Source: Desulfovermiculus sp041686195
GTDB taxonomy: Bacteria; Desulfobacterota; Desulfovibrionia; Desulfovibrionales; Desulfothermaceae
Length of the DNA stretch: 64,000 nt
Reading direction: 5' to 3'
NCBI GenBank assembly: GCA_041686195.1
Contig: JAWLEI010000002.1
Span: 58,364 to 122,363 of the forward strand
Shown: positions 36,205 through 45,180 of the stretch, one piece after another
Numbering within the stretch: the stretch's first letter is position 1
How the letters are laid out: each line of letters starts with the position of its first letter
Notes under the pieces: generated by a model
The model's input: the letters and a program-made list of their open reading frames with translations, nothing else
The model's database searches: none
Told to the model about the DNA's origin: nothing
Made by a program: the position numbers and the translations under genes

Positions 36205-38388
36205 TCAACACGAGGACCGGGCCACTTGTTGCAGCCGGTATTGCAAATGGGTAGAACGACGGGATCCGCTCACATTGTTCAGGCCCATACCCAGAGCTTT
36301 CTTGCTTCCAATGAGTATGGCCAAACGCTTGGCCCGGGTCAAAGCGGTATAGATCAGATTCCTCTGCAGCAAAAGATAGTGCTGGGTGACCACAGGCATA
36401 ACCACAGCCGGGTATTCGCTGCCCTGGGATTTATGGACACTAATACAATAGGCCAGGGTCAGCTCATCCAATTCGCTTGGACCATAGGTGACCCGGGCCT
36501 CGTCAAACTCCACTTTCAACTCCCCTTCTTCGCTGTCATACCCGCGCACCCAGCCCAAGTCGCCATTAAAGACTTCCTTTTCATAATTGTTTCTGGTCTG
36601 CAAAACCCGGTCTCCGACCCGGAACACCCGGTTTCCGCTTCGAACTTCACGGCCTGAAGGGTTAAGTCTTTCCTGCAGCCTGGTATTTAATTCCTGGGTA
36701 CCCACCAGTCCTTTGTGCATTGGTGTGAGCACCTGCACCTCCCGGATGGGATCCAGGCCGTATATGACCGGAATACGTTCACAGACCATGTACAGGATGA
36801 GATCCTGCACTTTGTGCACCTCTTCCTGCTCTACCCAGAAGAAATCGGCCTCAGGCGGGGCCTGCAGACTGGGCCTTGGGAACTGGCCCTGATTGATGCG
36901 GTGGGCATTGACCACCACCATGCTCTCCTTGGCCTGTCGAAAAATATGCGTCAGCAAGGTCGAGGGCAAGACCTGGCTATTGATAAGATCTGCCAGAATA
37001 TTCCCTGGTCCAACCGAAGGCAATTGGTTGACATCCCCGACCAAAATGAGCTTGCAGGTCAAAGGAAGGGCCCTCAGGAGGTGGACAAAGAGCTGGCAAT
37101 CCAGCATGGATGCCTCATCCACCAGGACCACATCTGCCTTCAGCTTCCTGTCCTCATTATGGGCAAACCCTTCCCCAGGTGAAAACCCGAGCATGCGATG
37201 CAGGGTCTGGGCAAAGGCACCTGTGGCCTCAGCCAGCCTCTTGGCCGCCCGGCCGGTGGGTGCGGCCAGCATGACCTTCAACTCCAGCCGACGCAGGACA
37301 GTGACGATAATCGTGGTCAGAGTGGTCTTGCCTGTCCCCGGTCCTCCGGTGATGATCGAGGCCTTGTTCAGGCAGGCCTTTTCCATGGCCTCCAGCTGCT
37401 CGGCCGAGAACTGCAGCTTGGAGGCCCGGGTCAAACGCTCTATCTGGCCCCGAATTTTGTCCTGGTCCAGGGCCGCAGGATGTCTGGACAGATCCATGAG
37501 CCTGGTGGCAATCTCCTTTTCCCACCGGTAGAAGTGATGGAGAAAAACAGCCTCCTGGATATCCTGCTCCGGAAGGTCTACCACCCGGACCCGTTTTCTT
37601 TCTTCCAGTCTTGACAGGGCCTGATCAAGGCCGTAGTCAGGCACCTCATCCCCGACCTTGTAAACTTTATCCATTAAATCATGTTTGGGGCAGAACAAAT
37701 GACCAGCTTCACTGTGCTGAAAGAGGGTATATATGAGCAGGGCTTCAAGGCGTTGCGGACTGTCCGGAGCAAAACCCAATTTCAATGCCATCCGGTCCGC
37801 GGTCTTAAATCCGATACCTCGTATTTCGTAGGCCAGATCATAGGGATTTTTGCTCAGCTTATGCACCGCATTCGAGCCGTAATGTAAAAAGATGCGCCCG
37901 GCATAGGTGGTGGGAACCTCATGGGTCTGGAGAAAGAGCATCAAGGACCGGATCTCCCGCTGGGCGGTCCAGGACTGGACAATTTGCTCCAGTTTCTTGG
38001 GGCCGATGCCTTCCACCTCCAGCAGCCGGTCCGGGTCCTGATCCAATATATCCAGGATCTGGACCCCGAATGCGTCTATCAGGCGCTGACTCAAGGACGG
38101 GCCGAGCCCCTTGATCCTGCCTGAAGCCAGATAGCGTTTGATGCCGTTGAGACTGGCCGGGACGGTCTGTTCCCAGGATTGGGCCATAAACTGTCGACCG
38201 AACTTGGGATGCTCCTGCCATTGTCCGGACACTGAAAGTCCTTCTCCGGGCACCACCGGTCCCAGACCGCCGACAACGGTCACCAGTCCCGGCTCTTGGG
38301 AAGTCTTCAGGCGCAGAACCGAATATCCAGTATCCGGATTATGAAAAAGAACGGTTCTGACTTCACCCTGTAAGTTCTCCAAGGACAT
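36205..38388 (-). CDS. recD2: RecD2-type ATP-dependent DNA helicase
   Basis: SF1B 5'-3' helicase of the RecD2 type, in organisms with or without RecBC. The N-terminal OB-like domain starts LENLQGEVRTVLFHNPDTGYSVLRL, followed by helix-hairpin-helix (GLGPSLSQRLIDAFG; LLEVEGIGPKK), then the helicase core with IITGGPGTGKTTL (about residues 346-358), LVDEASMLD, LVGDVNQLPSVGPG and the C-terminal CISVHKSQGSEYPAVV. 727 residues is normal. ATG 38388 versus GTG 38406 as start is undecided, as neither has a good ribosome site. The tail ends LQYRLQQVARSSC. Confidence 0.93.
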   Translation of the reverse strand: MSLENLQGEVRTVLFHNPDTGYSVLRLKTSQEPGLVTVVGGLGPVVPGEGLSVSGQWQEHPKFGRQFMAQSWEQTVPASLNGIKRYLASGRIKGLGPSLSQRLIDAFGVQILDILDQDPDRLLEVEGIGPKKLEQIVQSWTAQREIRSLMLFLQTHEVPTTYAGRIFLHYGSNAVHKLSKNPYDLAYEIRGIGFKTADRMALKLGFAPDSPQRLEALLIYTLFQHSEAGHLFCPKHDLMDKVYKVGDEVPDYGLDQALSRLEERKRVRVVDLPEQDIQEAVFLHHFYRWEKEIATRLMDLSRHPAALDQDKIRGQIERLTRASKLQFSAEQLEAMEKACLNKASIITGGPGTGKTTLTTIIVTVLRRLELKVMLAAPTGRAAKRLAEATGAFAQTLHRMLGFSPGEGFAHNEDRKLKADVVLVDEASMLDCQLFVHLLRALPLTCKLILVGDVNQLPSVGPGNILADLINSQVLPSTLLTHIFRQAKESMVVVNAHRINQGQFPRPSLQAPPEADFFWVEQEEVHKVQDLILYMVCERIPVIYGLDPIREVQVLTPMHKGLVGTQELNTRLQERLNPSGREVRSGNRVFRVGDRVLQTRNNYEKEVFNGDLGWVRGYDSEEGELKVEFDEARVTYGPSELDELTLAYCISVHKSQGSEYPAVVMPVVTQHYLLLQRNLIYTALTRAKRLAILIGSKKALGMGLNNVSGSRRSTHLQYRLQQVARSSC

Positions 38389-38440
38389 GCTCCAGCCAGA
38401 TAACACATTGCGATGAACGGTTCATACCTGTGAGGGGTGC

Positions 38441-38469
38441 GCTCGTAGGAAACGATAATTAACTCCGAA
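38441..38469 (-). repeat. Short repeat piece upstream of recD2
   Basis: GCTCGTAGGAAACGATAATTAACTCCGAA, 26 of 29 bases identical with 18912-18940. It is followed by a strong hairpin GCCCTTGggggCAAGGGC near 38477-38494. The gap between recD2 and recR holds this and one 50-base repeat copy, and no gene. Confidence 0.55.
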
Positions 38470-38618
38470 GAGGGCCTGCCCTTGGGGGCAAGGGCGGCCT
38501 TACTTAGGAGCCGGGCTTTTTCGCAGGGCGGGCCCAGCACTCACTTCCAAAGCAATCTTAAGTTTATTTGCAATATCTGAACTTCACGTGAGTGCCGGGC
38601 TTACACCCCTCTTGGACA

Positions 38619-38668
38619 GTTTCTTGCTCGATCAAACTGGCGGCCGCCGCCAGAGGAGGCGCTGACCC
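38619..38668. repeat. Short dispersed intergenic repeat, copy 2 (50 bp)
   Basis: GTTTCTTGCTCGATCAAACTGG, then a CGGCCGCCGCCAGAGGAGG core and GCGCTGACCC, in the recR-recD2 gap. Aligned with 49212-49261, the outer 22 bases and the GCCAG...GCTGA core agree; the right end has lost the terminal GAAAC. Confidence 0.7.
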
Positions 38669-38683
38669 TTGAATCCCTTGCTC

Positions 38684-39292
38684 TCAGTCCAGGGTCTGCC
38701 GATAGGTCATGGATTGTTTCAAGGTTTCCCGGTCCATGTATTTTAAGTCAGATCCCACCGGTATCCCCTGGGCCAGGCGACTGATTCGAATGGTCTGGAA
38801 CTCCCGGCGTACAAGATTATTCACATAGGACTCGGTGGCTTCCCCTTCCCGCGTGGTGCCCAGGGCCAGGACCACCTCCCTGACCTCTCCCTGGGTCAGA
38901 CGCTTGCGCAGGAGATCAAAGGCCAGTTGATCAGAATGGATGCCGTCCAGAGGCGAAAGCAGCCCCCCCAGGACAAAGTATTTTCCCCTGTAAAATCCTG
39001 CCTCGTCAATGGCCAGCAGTGAATCCCAGTCGGCCACTACGCACAAAACCTGCTCATCCCGGCCAGGGTCACTGCACACCGGACAGGGATCTGTCTCGGT
39101 CAGGCTTCGGCAGTGGCTGCACAAACACAGATTGCTCCGCAACTCGTATATGGCCTGCCCCAGCCCGCGGGCCTTTTCCTCCGGCCAATTGAGCAGAGTG
39201 AGCCCAATACGCAAGGCGGATTTGCGTCCGACCCCCGGGAGAGCACTTAATTGATCCACAAGGGCTTCAAGCGCCCGCGGCAGTCGTTCCAT
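38684..39292 (-). CDS. recR: Recombination mediator protein RecR
   Basis: RecF-pathway repair protein. The 202-residue protein has the N-terminal HhH region (LSALPGVGRKSALRIGLTLL), the Cys4 zinc finger (CSHCRSLTETDPCPVCSDPGRD, about residues 58-79) and the Toprim domain (LCVVADWDSLLAIDEAG, then VVLALGTTREGEAT). It lies downstream of ybaB and dnaX, the classical dnaX-ybaB-recR cluster. A 161-base gap separates it from ybaB, with no gene in it. Confidence 0.95.
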   Translation of the reverse strand: MERLPRALEALVDQLSALPGVGRKSALRIGLTLLNWPEEKARGLGQAIYELRSNLCLCSHCRSLTETDPCPVCSDPGRDEQVLCVVADWDSLLAIDEAGFYRGKYFVLGGLLSPLDGIHSDQLAFDLLRKRLTQGEVREVVLALGTTREGEATESYVNNLVRREFQTIRISRLAQGIPVGSDLKYMDRETLKQSMTYRQTLD

Positions 39293-39453
39293 ATCCTCGG
39301 TTCCATCCTTTCATGCCCAGGGTCAGACTGCCAGGACTCACAAGACAGGGAATGAGGTGATTCCTGCAAGGCACGCACATATCCCCTTGGATTTTTACCA
39401 GTCATCTGTTTTTGTCCTCTGGGCCTGTGATTCCCGGCTGTTGCAGACCCATC

Positions 39454-39768
39454 CTACGTAAGGCCCAGACCTGGAATCTTCATTCCTCCGGTCAACTGGG
39501 ACATTTCTCCTTCCATCATTTCCCGGGCCTTCTTTAAGGCCTCGTTGCTGGCCGCATAGATCAGATCCTGCAGCATGCCCACATCCTGGGGATCTACCAC
39601 TGCTGGATCTATGGTCACTTCAACAATCTGGAGGGCCCCACTGGCTTTGACTGTGACCATGCCTCCCCCGGCACTGGCCTCCACCGTTTTTTTGGCCAAC
39701 TCTTCCTGCATCTCGGCCATTTTTTTCTGCATCTGCTGTGCTTGACGCATTATATCATTGAGTCCCAT
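39454..39768 (-). CDS. ybaB: Nucleoid-associated YbaB/EbfC family protein
   Basis: A 104-residue DNA-binding protein with the family's N-terminal coiled-coil arm (DIMRQAQQMQKKMAEMQEEL) and the central VEASAGGGMVTVKASGALQIVEV strand pair, ending with GGMKIPGL. GGGAG lies 5-6 bases before ATG 39768; an in-frame start at 39801 is less likely. Located between dnaX and recR in the usual order. Confidence 0.94.
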   Translation of the reverse strand: MGLNDIMRQAQQMQKKMAEMQEELAKKTVEASAGGGMVTVKASGALQIVEVTIDPAVVDPQDVGMLQDLIYAASNEALKKAREMMEGEMSQLTGGMKIPGLGLT

Positions 39769-39857
39769 AGATTCTCCCTTGAACATCCTTTTGTTGAACA
39801 ATACGACGAAAAAGATCCCAGCCCGTCATTGTACTTACTCGTATGAAACTTGAACAC

Positions 39858-41483
39858 CTAGAGACCTGTTGCATGCCCGTTTTCTGGACCTGCGGGCTGA
39901 ATATCCACTACCCGGGCGGAAAACTGTTCTATAGCCTCTTTGACCACTGGCTCATCTTCAATTTTTTTTTTCCGCTCCTGAAAATCTCGACCCGCATCAG
40001 CCCCCTGCTGGCAGATACTGATCTCAAGGCCTGATCCAAAGTAGGCCTCAACCCGCTTCTGAAGCCAGGCCATCTTGTCCTGGTCCTGGAGGCGTTGGGC
40101 CAAAAAACCCGGACAGTGCAGTTCCAGATGGTTCCCTTCCATCCGCCCCTGGACCAGATGCAGATTGGGCAGGACTTTCTCTTTACCGGCCCGCAAGGTA
40201 CGCACAAAGCCCTGCCAGCTCTTTTCGCCATCCTGACTGACAGAGGCCGCCGGGGAAGCTGCCGGAGCGCGGCCTGCTTCCGGACCAGCCGCGTGCTGCC
40301 CTGATCGCTGGCCTGGATCGTCCTGCCTATGTCCTTTGCCGGGATCAACGCCAGGGCCGGGACCGCTCTTTTCCTGCCCCACTCCCACGAGCTCTGGCAG
40401 AAAGGCCAGATTCATGAGCATGAGTTCCAGGGCCAGGGCCGGATCCGGACTGGAAACCACCCGCTTCTGACCCTCCAAAGTCATTTGCCAGGCGGCATGA
40501 ACCTGCCGCAAGCTGAGCTTGTCAGCCATCTGCAGCCACTGTCTGGCTTCTTCCTCAGCCATCTCCAGCAGTGCCACCCCCTCATCTCCGGTCTGCTTGA
40601 GGACAAAGAGATTGCGCCAGACCATGGCCATGTCCTGGAGAAAAAAGCTGATATCCAACCCGCGATCCAGGAGCTGCCGCACCAAGTTCAGGATGGCCTT
40701 GCTGTCCTGCTCAATCAGAGCCTGCATGCAGTCCAGCATCAGCTCCTGACCGGCGAGCCCGAGAAGGGACTGCACTGTCTGGGATGTGATCTCGGTCTGG
40801 CCCAAGGCTATAATTTGACCCAAAAGAGAAAGACAGTCCCGGACACTCCCTGCCCCTTTGCGGGCCAGGATCCTCACAGCATCCGGATCATAGCCCAGGC
40901 CCTGCTCATCGAGGATCCAGGACATGTGCTGCTCCAGGGTCTTCTGTTCCACCCTTTGAAACACATAGTGCTGGCAGCGGCTGACAATAGTGGCCGGAAA
41001 CTTATGGGGTTCAGTGGTAGCCAGGATAAAGCTCACATGGCGGGGCGGCTCTTCCAGAGTCTTGAGCAGGGCGTTGAAGGCATTGCGCGAGAGCATGTGG
41101 GCTTCATCAATGATGACCACTTTGTACCGGCAGTGCAATGGAGCATAACTCACATCTTCGGTCAGTTTGCGAACATGGTCCACACCAGTGTGCGAAGCGC
41201 CGTCGATCTCGGCCACATCAAGGCTGGCGCCCTGGGTAATCTGACGGCAGAACTCACATACATTGCAGGGTTCCGCTCCCGGTCCCTGACTGCAGTTGAC
41301 AGCCTTGGCCAGTATTCGGGCCACAGTGGTCTTGCCAACTCCTCGGGTCCCGCTGAACATATAGGCTGGAGCCACCTTGCCCTCGGCTGCGGCCCGGGAC
41401 AGGATCTGAGTGATTGCCTTCTGTCCCACTACCTGGGAAAAGAGTTGGGGCCGATAGGCTGTTGTTAAATGCGTCTGGGCCAT
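39858..41483 (-). CDS. dnaX: DNA polymerase III gamma/tau subunit
   Basis: Clamp-loader ATPase. The AAA+ core contains MFSGTRGVGKTTVARILAKAVNC (residues about 38-60), a zinc-binding region (CNVCEFC), DEAHMLS, and the sensor region RKGAGSVRDCLSLLGQI. The tau-like C-terminus is present but short: a Pro/Gly/Gln-rich linker (about 365-410) followed by a small domain to residue 541. Whether a programmed frameshift makes a separate gamma is unknown; I did not see an obvious slippery A-run near the linker. Downstream of ilvE, 9 bases between them. Confidence 0.94.
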   Translation of the reverse strand: MAQTHLTTAYRPQLFSQVVGQKAITQILSRAAAEGKVAPAYMFSGTRGVGKTTVARILAKAVNCSQGPGAEPCNVCEFCRQITQGASLDVAEIDGASHTGVDHVRKLTEDVSYAPLHCRYKVVIIDEAHMLSRNAFNALLKTLEEPPRHVSFILATTEPHKFPATIVSRCQHYVFQRVEQKTLEQHMSWILDEQGLGYDPDAVRILARKGAGSVRDCLSLLGQIIALGQTEITSQTVQSLLGLAGQELMLDCMQALIEQDSKAILNLVRQLLDRGLDISFFLQDMAMVWRNLFVLKQTGDEGVALLEMAEEEARQWLQMADKLSLRQVHAAWQMTLEGQKRVVSSPDPALALELMLMNLAFLPELVGVGQEKSGPGPGVDPGKGHRQDDPGQRSGQHAAGPEAGRAPAASPAASVSQDGEKSWQGFVRTLRAGKEKVLPNLHLVQGRMEGNHLELHCPGFLAQRLQDQDKMAWLQKRVEAYFGSGLEISICQQGADAGRDFQERKKKIEDEPVVKEAIEQFSARVVDIQPAGPENGHATGL

Positions 41484-41492
41484 GGCAATAAT

Positions 41493-42431
41493 TCAGGATT
41501 TCTCCTTTTCCAGCTCAAAATGGGTCAACCAGCCTGCGTATTTCAGATTGTCCCCGTGCACTACCCGGAAAAATTCCTGCTGCAGGAGTTTGGTCACCGC
41601 CCCGGCTTCTCCAGGCCCGATCTTGCGCCGGTCCAGCTCTCGGATGGGAGTCAGCTCAGCCGCGGTCCCGGTAAAAAAGGCCTCGTCCGCAGTATAGACC
41701 TCATCGCGGGTAAATCTCTGCTCTTGCACCCCATAGCCCATATCCTGGGCCAGGGTGATCAAGGAGTCCCTGGTTATTCCCGGCAGAACCGGTCCCAGGG
41801 GGGGAGTTCTGAGCACGCTCTTCTTGATAATGAAGATATTCTCTCCAGAAGCCTCAGCAACATACCCGTCCACATCCAGAAGCAGAGACTCATCATACCC
41901 GTCAGCCAGGGCCTCCCGCTTGGCCAGCACTGAATTTACATAGTTTCCGCAGATCTTGGCCTTGGTCATCATCACATTCACATGATGCCGGGTAAAGCTG
42001 GAGGTCTTGACCGTGATTCCCTTCTGCAGGGCGTCTTCACCCAGATATGCCCCCCAGGGCCAGACCGCGATTATCACCTGAATGGGGTTGTCCCCCGGAT
42101 AGACACCCATGGCCCCATCCCCGATAAAGGCCAGAGGTCGGATATAGCCCTCCCGCAATCCATTGACCCGCAATGTTTCCAGGATGGCCTGGCGTATTTC
42201 TTCCCGGGCAAAAGGAATCTCCATTTGAATGACCCGGGCGGAATCGAAAAAACGATCCACATGTTCTTCCAGGCGGAACACCGCTGATGATCCATCGGAG
42301 CATTGATAACAGCGGATACCCTCAAAAACCCCTGCTCCGTAATGCAGGGTATGGGTCAAAACATGGACATTGGCTTCTTCCCAGGGAATAAACCGGCCGT
42401 TAAACCATATCTGTTGGGTCTTTTGAACCAT
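41493..42431 (-). CDS. ilvE: Branched-chain amino acid aminotransferase
   Basis: PLP-dependent class IV aminotransferase making Val, Leu and Ile from their keto acids. The fold IV landmarks are HTLHYGAGVFEGIRCY (residues about 22-37), the PLP lysine region MMTKAKICGNYVNSVLAKREA and EASGENIFI; 312 residues is normal. AAGGAG precedes ATG 42431, and the in-frame extension to 42506 has no support. It sits between der and dnaX. Confidence 0.94.
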   Translation of the reverse strand: MVQKTQQIWFNGRFIPWEEANVHVLTHTLHYGAGVFEGIRCYQCSDGSSAVFRLEEHVDRFFDSARVIQMEIPFAREEIRQAILETLRVNGLREGYIRPLAFIGDGAMGVYPGDNPIQVIIAVWPWGAYLGEDALQKGITVKTSSFTRHHVNVMMTKAKICGNYVNSVLAKREALADGYDESLLLDVDGYVAEASGENIFIIKKSVLRTPPLGPVLPGITRDSLITLAQDMGYGVQEQRFTRDEVYTADEAFFTGTAAELTPIRELDRRKIGPGEAGAVTKLLQQEFFRVVHGDNLKYAGWLTHFELEKEKS

Positions 42432-42570
42432 AAAGCGCGCTCCTTGTTCTCCCAGGCTTTGGTTTCTATATATTGGGCTTGCGGTTATTGGATGCAGCCC
42501 CGCCACTGGCAGTGCTTATATAAAATCTGAATCCGCCGGAATCCAAATGACCACCATCTCCTTGTTCGGG

Positions 42571-43893
42571 TCATCCCTGGCTGGTCCTGAAGACCAGATT
42601 GAGCGGGGCCATGCCCAACCCGAATCGCTTGCGGATCTGTTTTTCCAAGTATTTTGAATAATTTGATTTCAACAAATTCCGGTCATTCATGAAAAAAACA
42701 AATGTGGGCGGATGCACGTCTGTTTGGGTCATATAATAAAACTTGGCTCTGCGTCCCTTGACCACCGGTGCTTGATGCCTGGAGGTCACTTCCTGCAGCA
42801 CCCGATTGAGCTCACCTGTAGACACCCGCTGTCCGCATTCGGCCCACAGCTTCTCAGCCAAGGGCAAAAGCCCGCCCAATCCGGCCCGGGTTACACTGGA
42901 CGTGGAAATGACCGGAACATGGGGACAAAACCGGAGCTCATGCTCAAAATAGGCCTTGACCTTGGGTCGTTGGGGCCGGGGTATAAGGTCGATCTTGTTC
43001 AGGGCCACGATCAGGGAGGTCTTTTCCTGGTCCAGAAAAGCCAGCAGTTTTTTGTCCTGAGCGCTCAAGGTCTGGGCTGCATCCAGGACCAAAACAGTTA
43101 TCTGAGCCCGCTTGCTGCTCTTTAAGGCCCGCAGGACACTGAACCGCTCCAGGGAATCGCTGATACGGCTTTTGCGGCGCACACCAGCCGTATCCACAAA
43201 CAAATATCGGCTTCCGTCCTTGTCCAGGACCACATCCACACTGTCCCTGGTGGTTCCGGCCTCTGGGCTGACTATGAGCCGCTTCTCCCCGACCAGGGTA
43301 TTGATCAGTGACGACTTGCCCACATTGGGCCTGCCCAGGAGGGCAAGGCGTAAATCCGGCTCAGCTTCAAAGGCCCGGTCCTCTGTCTCTTCAAGAGGTA
43401 CACGTCGCAGTATCTCCTGCAGCAAAGAGGGGCAATTGAAGCCATGGGCTGCTGAAACTCCGATCATGTCCAGTCCCAGGGCGTGAAAATCGGCCAGGCA
43501 TCCATTCTCCTGCTCCGGCCCATCCACCTTATTCACCACCAAACATACCGGTTTCCGGCTCCTTCGAATCAGAGCGGCCAATTCGTGATCCAGGGGAGAC
43601 AATCCGTCCTTGCCGTCCACAACCAGCAGCACAAGATGGGCCTCGTTCATAGCTTCCCGGGCCTGAGCCAGAATCGTGCTTTGCAAATCGTGGCCGAAGT
43701 CAGGCTCAAACCCGCCGGTGTCGACCAGGGCGAAGCTGTCCTGGTCGACGTGCACCTGACCATAGATACGATCCCGGGTTACCCCGGGTCGATCATGAGT
43801 CAAGGCCTTGTTTTGACGGAGCAGGCGGTTAAAAAGAGTGGATTTGCCCACATTGGTCCGGCCTACTAAGGCCACGAGAGGAGGTGCATTCAT
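42571..43893 (-). CDS. der: Ribosome-associated GTPase Der
   Basis: Tandem-GTPase needed for 50S subunit assembly. Two G domains are visible: VALVGRTNVGKSTLFNRLL (residues about 8-26) with DTGGFE and NKVDG, and LALLGRPNVGKSSLINTLVGE (about 182-202) with DTAGVRRK and NKIDLI; a C-terminal KH-like domain follows, ending LNLVFRTSQG. Length 440 is as expected. It begins 27 bases from the repeat copy at 43921-44011. Head of the der-ilvE-dnaX-ybaB-recR run. Confidence 0.96.
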   Translation of the reverse strand: MNAPPLVALVGRTNVGKSTLFNRLLRQNKALTHDRPGVTRDRIYGQVHVDQDSFALVDTGGFEPDFGHDLQSTILAQAREAMNEAHLVLLVVDGKDGLSPLDHELAALIRRSRKPVCLVVNKVDGPEQENGCLADFHALGLDMIGVSAAHGFNCPSLLQEILRRVPLEETEDRAFEAEPDLRLALLGRPNVGKSSLINTLVGEKRLIVSPEAGTTRDSVDVVLDKDGSRYLFVDTAGVRRKSRISDSLERFSVLRALKSSKRAQITVLVLDAAQTLSAQDKKLLAFLDQEKTSLIVALNKIDLIPRPQRPKVKAYFEHELRFCPHVPVISTSSVTRAGLGGLLPLAEKLWAECGQRVSTGELNRVLQEVTSRHQAPVVKGRRAKFYYMTQTDVHPPTFVFFMNDRNLLKSNYSKYLEKQIRKRFGLGMAPLNLVFRTSQG

Positions 43894-43920
43894 GAAGGCT
43901 CAACTTGAAAAAGATTTCAG

Positions 43921-44011
43921 GTTTCAGCTTTGCCTCCGGCAAATCTGAAATATTTTTTGCCGCCCAAGCGGGCTAAAAAAAGTAATTTGTAGGGCTTATC
44001 ATAAATGAAAC
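43921..44011 (+). repeat. Long dispersed intergenic repeat, copy 3
   Basis: A 91-base element: GTTTCAGCTTTGCCTCCGGC, AAATCTGAAATATTTTTTGCC, GCCCAAGCGGGC, AAAAAAAGTAATTTG and ATAAATGAAAC. It matches copy 1 at most positions and has the ends GTTTCA/TGAAAC. It fills most of the gap between mtnA and der. Confidence 0.82.
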
Positions 44012-44066
44012 ATCCTGCAAGGAAAATACATGTTCCTTCTTGCTTCAGCCATATCCACCTGACGTA

Positions 44067-45107
44067 TTACTTTTCAAGGACCTGAGCAATGGCCTGATCG
44101 TACGGAGGGGTAAGGATTCCTTTTTCCGTAATTATACCTGAAATAAGCCTGTTTGGGGTAATGTCAAAGGCATAGTTAAAAACCGCAACCCCTTCGGGGA
44201 CGGCCCGGTTGCCAAGCATATGGGTGACTTCCGCCGCCGGACGCTGCTCAATGGGGATGTCTTTCCCCGCCGGGGTCCGAATATCCAGGGTGGACAGGGG
44301 AGCGGCGACATAAAAGGGAATATGGTGCTCCCGGGCCAAAATGGCCAGCCCATAGGTGCCAATCTTATTGGCTGTATCTCCATTGGCCGCAATCCGATCC
44401 GCCCCAACCACCACGGCCTGAATGAAGCCTTGGTCCATGAGCAAAGCGGCGGCATTATCACAGGCCACCCGCACAGGAATGCGGTCTTGCTGCAGCTCAT
44501 ACGCGGTCAGGCGGGCACCCTGCAAAAAGGGGCGGGTCTCATTGGCCACCACCTGTACCGTCTTGCCGGCTGACCTGGCTGCCCGGATCACACCCAGGGC
44601 CGTTCCGTATCCCCCGGTGGCCAGAGCGCCGGCATTGCAATGGGTCATCACCGTCCATCCGTCGTCAATGAGCTCCTGCCCTAAGTGACCAAGGGCTTTG
44701 TTGGCGGCAATATCCTCATTGTGAACATCCCTGGCCAGCTTCAGCCACATCCAGCGCAAGTCATCCAGCTTGACATCCGGATCTGCCTTCCAGGCTCTAT
44801 GCATGCGCTGGACACTGTACTGCAAGTTGACTGCCGTGGGTCTGGCCCGAGCTAAACGGTCCAGGCTCTCATCCAGCCGTTTCTGCCATTTGCTGTCCGA
44901 GGCATCCAGAGTGGCGGCAGCCAAACAGCATCCATAGGCAGCTGTTACGCCGATGGCCGGCGCTCCCCGGACTACCATACGTTCCAGGGCCAGAATAACT
45001 TCCTGCATATTGCGACAGACGAACCATTTCTCCTGGTCAGGCAAAAAACGTTGATCCAGGAGAAGGAGGGCCGGTTCAGATTCTGAAAAGCGTATGTGTC
45101 GTTTCAT
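44067..45107 (-). CDS. mtnA: S-methyl-5-thioribose-1-phosphate isomerase
   Basis: Isomerase of the methionine-salvage pathway (MTR-1-P to MTRu-1-P), of the eIF2B-like fold. Characteristic blocks are MVVRGAPAIGVTAAYG (residues about 43-58), MTHCNAGALATGGYGTALGV, and the active-site VVGADRIAANGDTANKIGTYGLA. 346 residues is normal. ATG 45107 was chosen; the TTG at 45119 is the only in-frame alternative and ribosome-site support is poor for both. No other mtn gene is visible; mtnA may also act on 5-deoxyribose-type side products. Confidence 0.92.
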   Translation of the reverse strand: MKRHIRFSESEPALLLLDQRFLPDQEKWFVCRNMQEVILALERMVVRGAPAIGVTAAYGCCLAAATLDASDSKWQKRLDESLDRLARARPTAVNLQYSVQRMHRAWKADPDVKLDDLRWMWLKLARDVHNEDIAANKALGHLGQELIDDGWTVMTHCNAGALATGGYGTALGVIRAARSAGKTVQVVANETRPFLQGARLTAYELQQDRIPVRVACDNAAALLMDQGFIQAVVVGADRIAANGDTANKIGTYGLAILAREHHIPFYVAAPLSTLDIRTPAGKDIPIEQRPAAEVTHMLGNRAVPEGVAVFNYAFDITPNRLISGIITEKGILTPPYDQAIAQVLEK

Positions 45108-45180
45108 GTTCTTGGTCAAAAGCAGGATAAAGGTATAGGGGCAGAGGCCTCATGTGCGAGCAGGGAAACCTCCAAGAGAG

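Noticed and set aside
39293..39453. Looked for signal recognition particle RNA near dnaX-ybaB-recR
   Set aside because: The typical conserved tetraloop and asymmetric-bulge bases are not visible in this gap or in the ilvE-der gap.
40329..41468. Plus-strand open frame opposite dnaX
   Set aside because: Antisense of DNA polymerase III gamma/tau; no family match.
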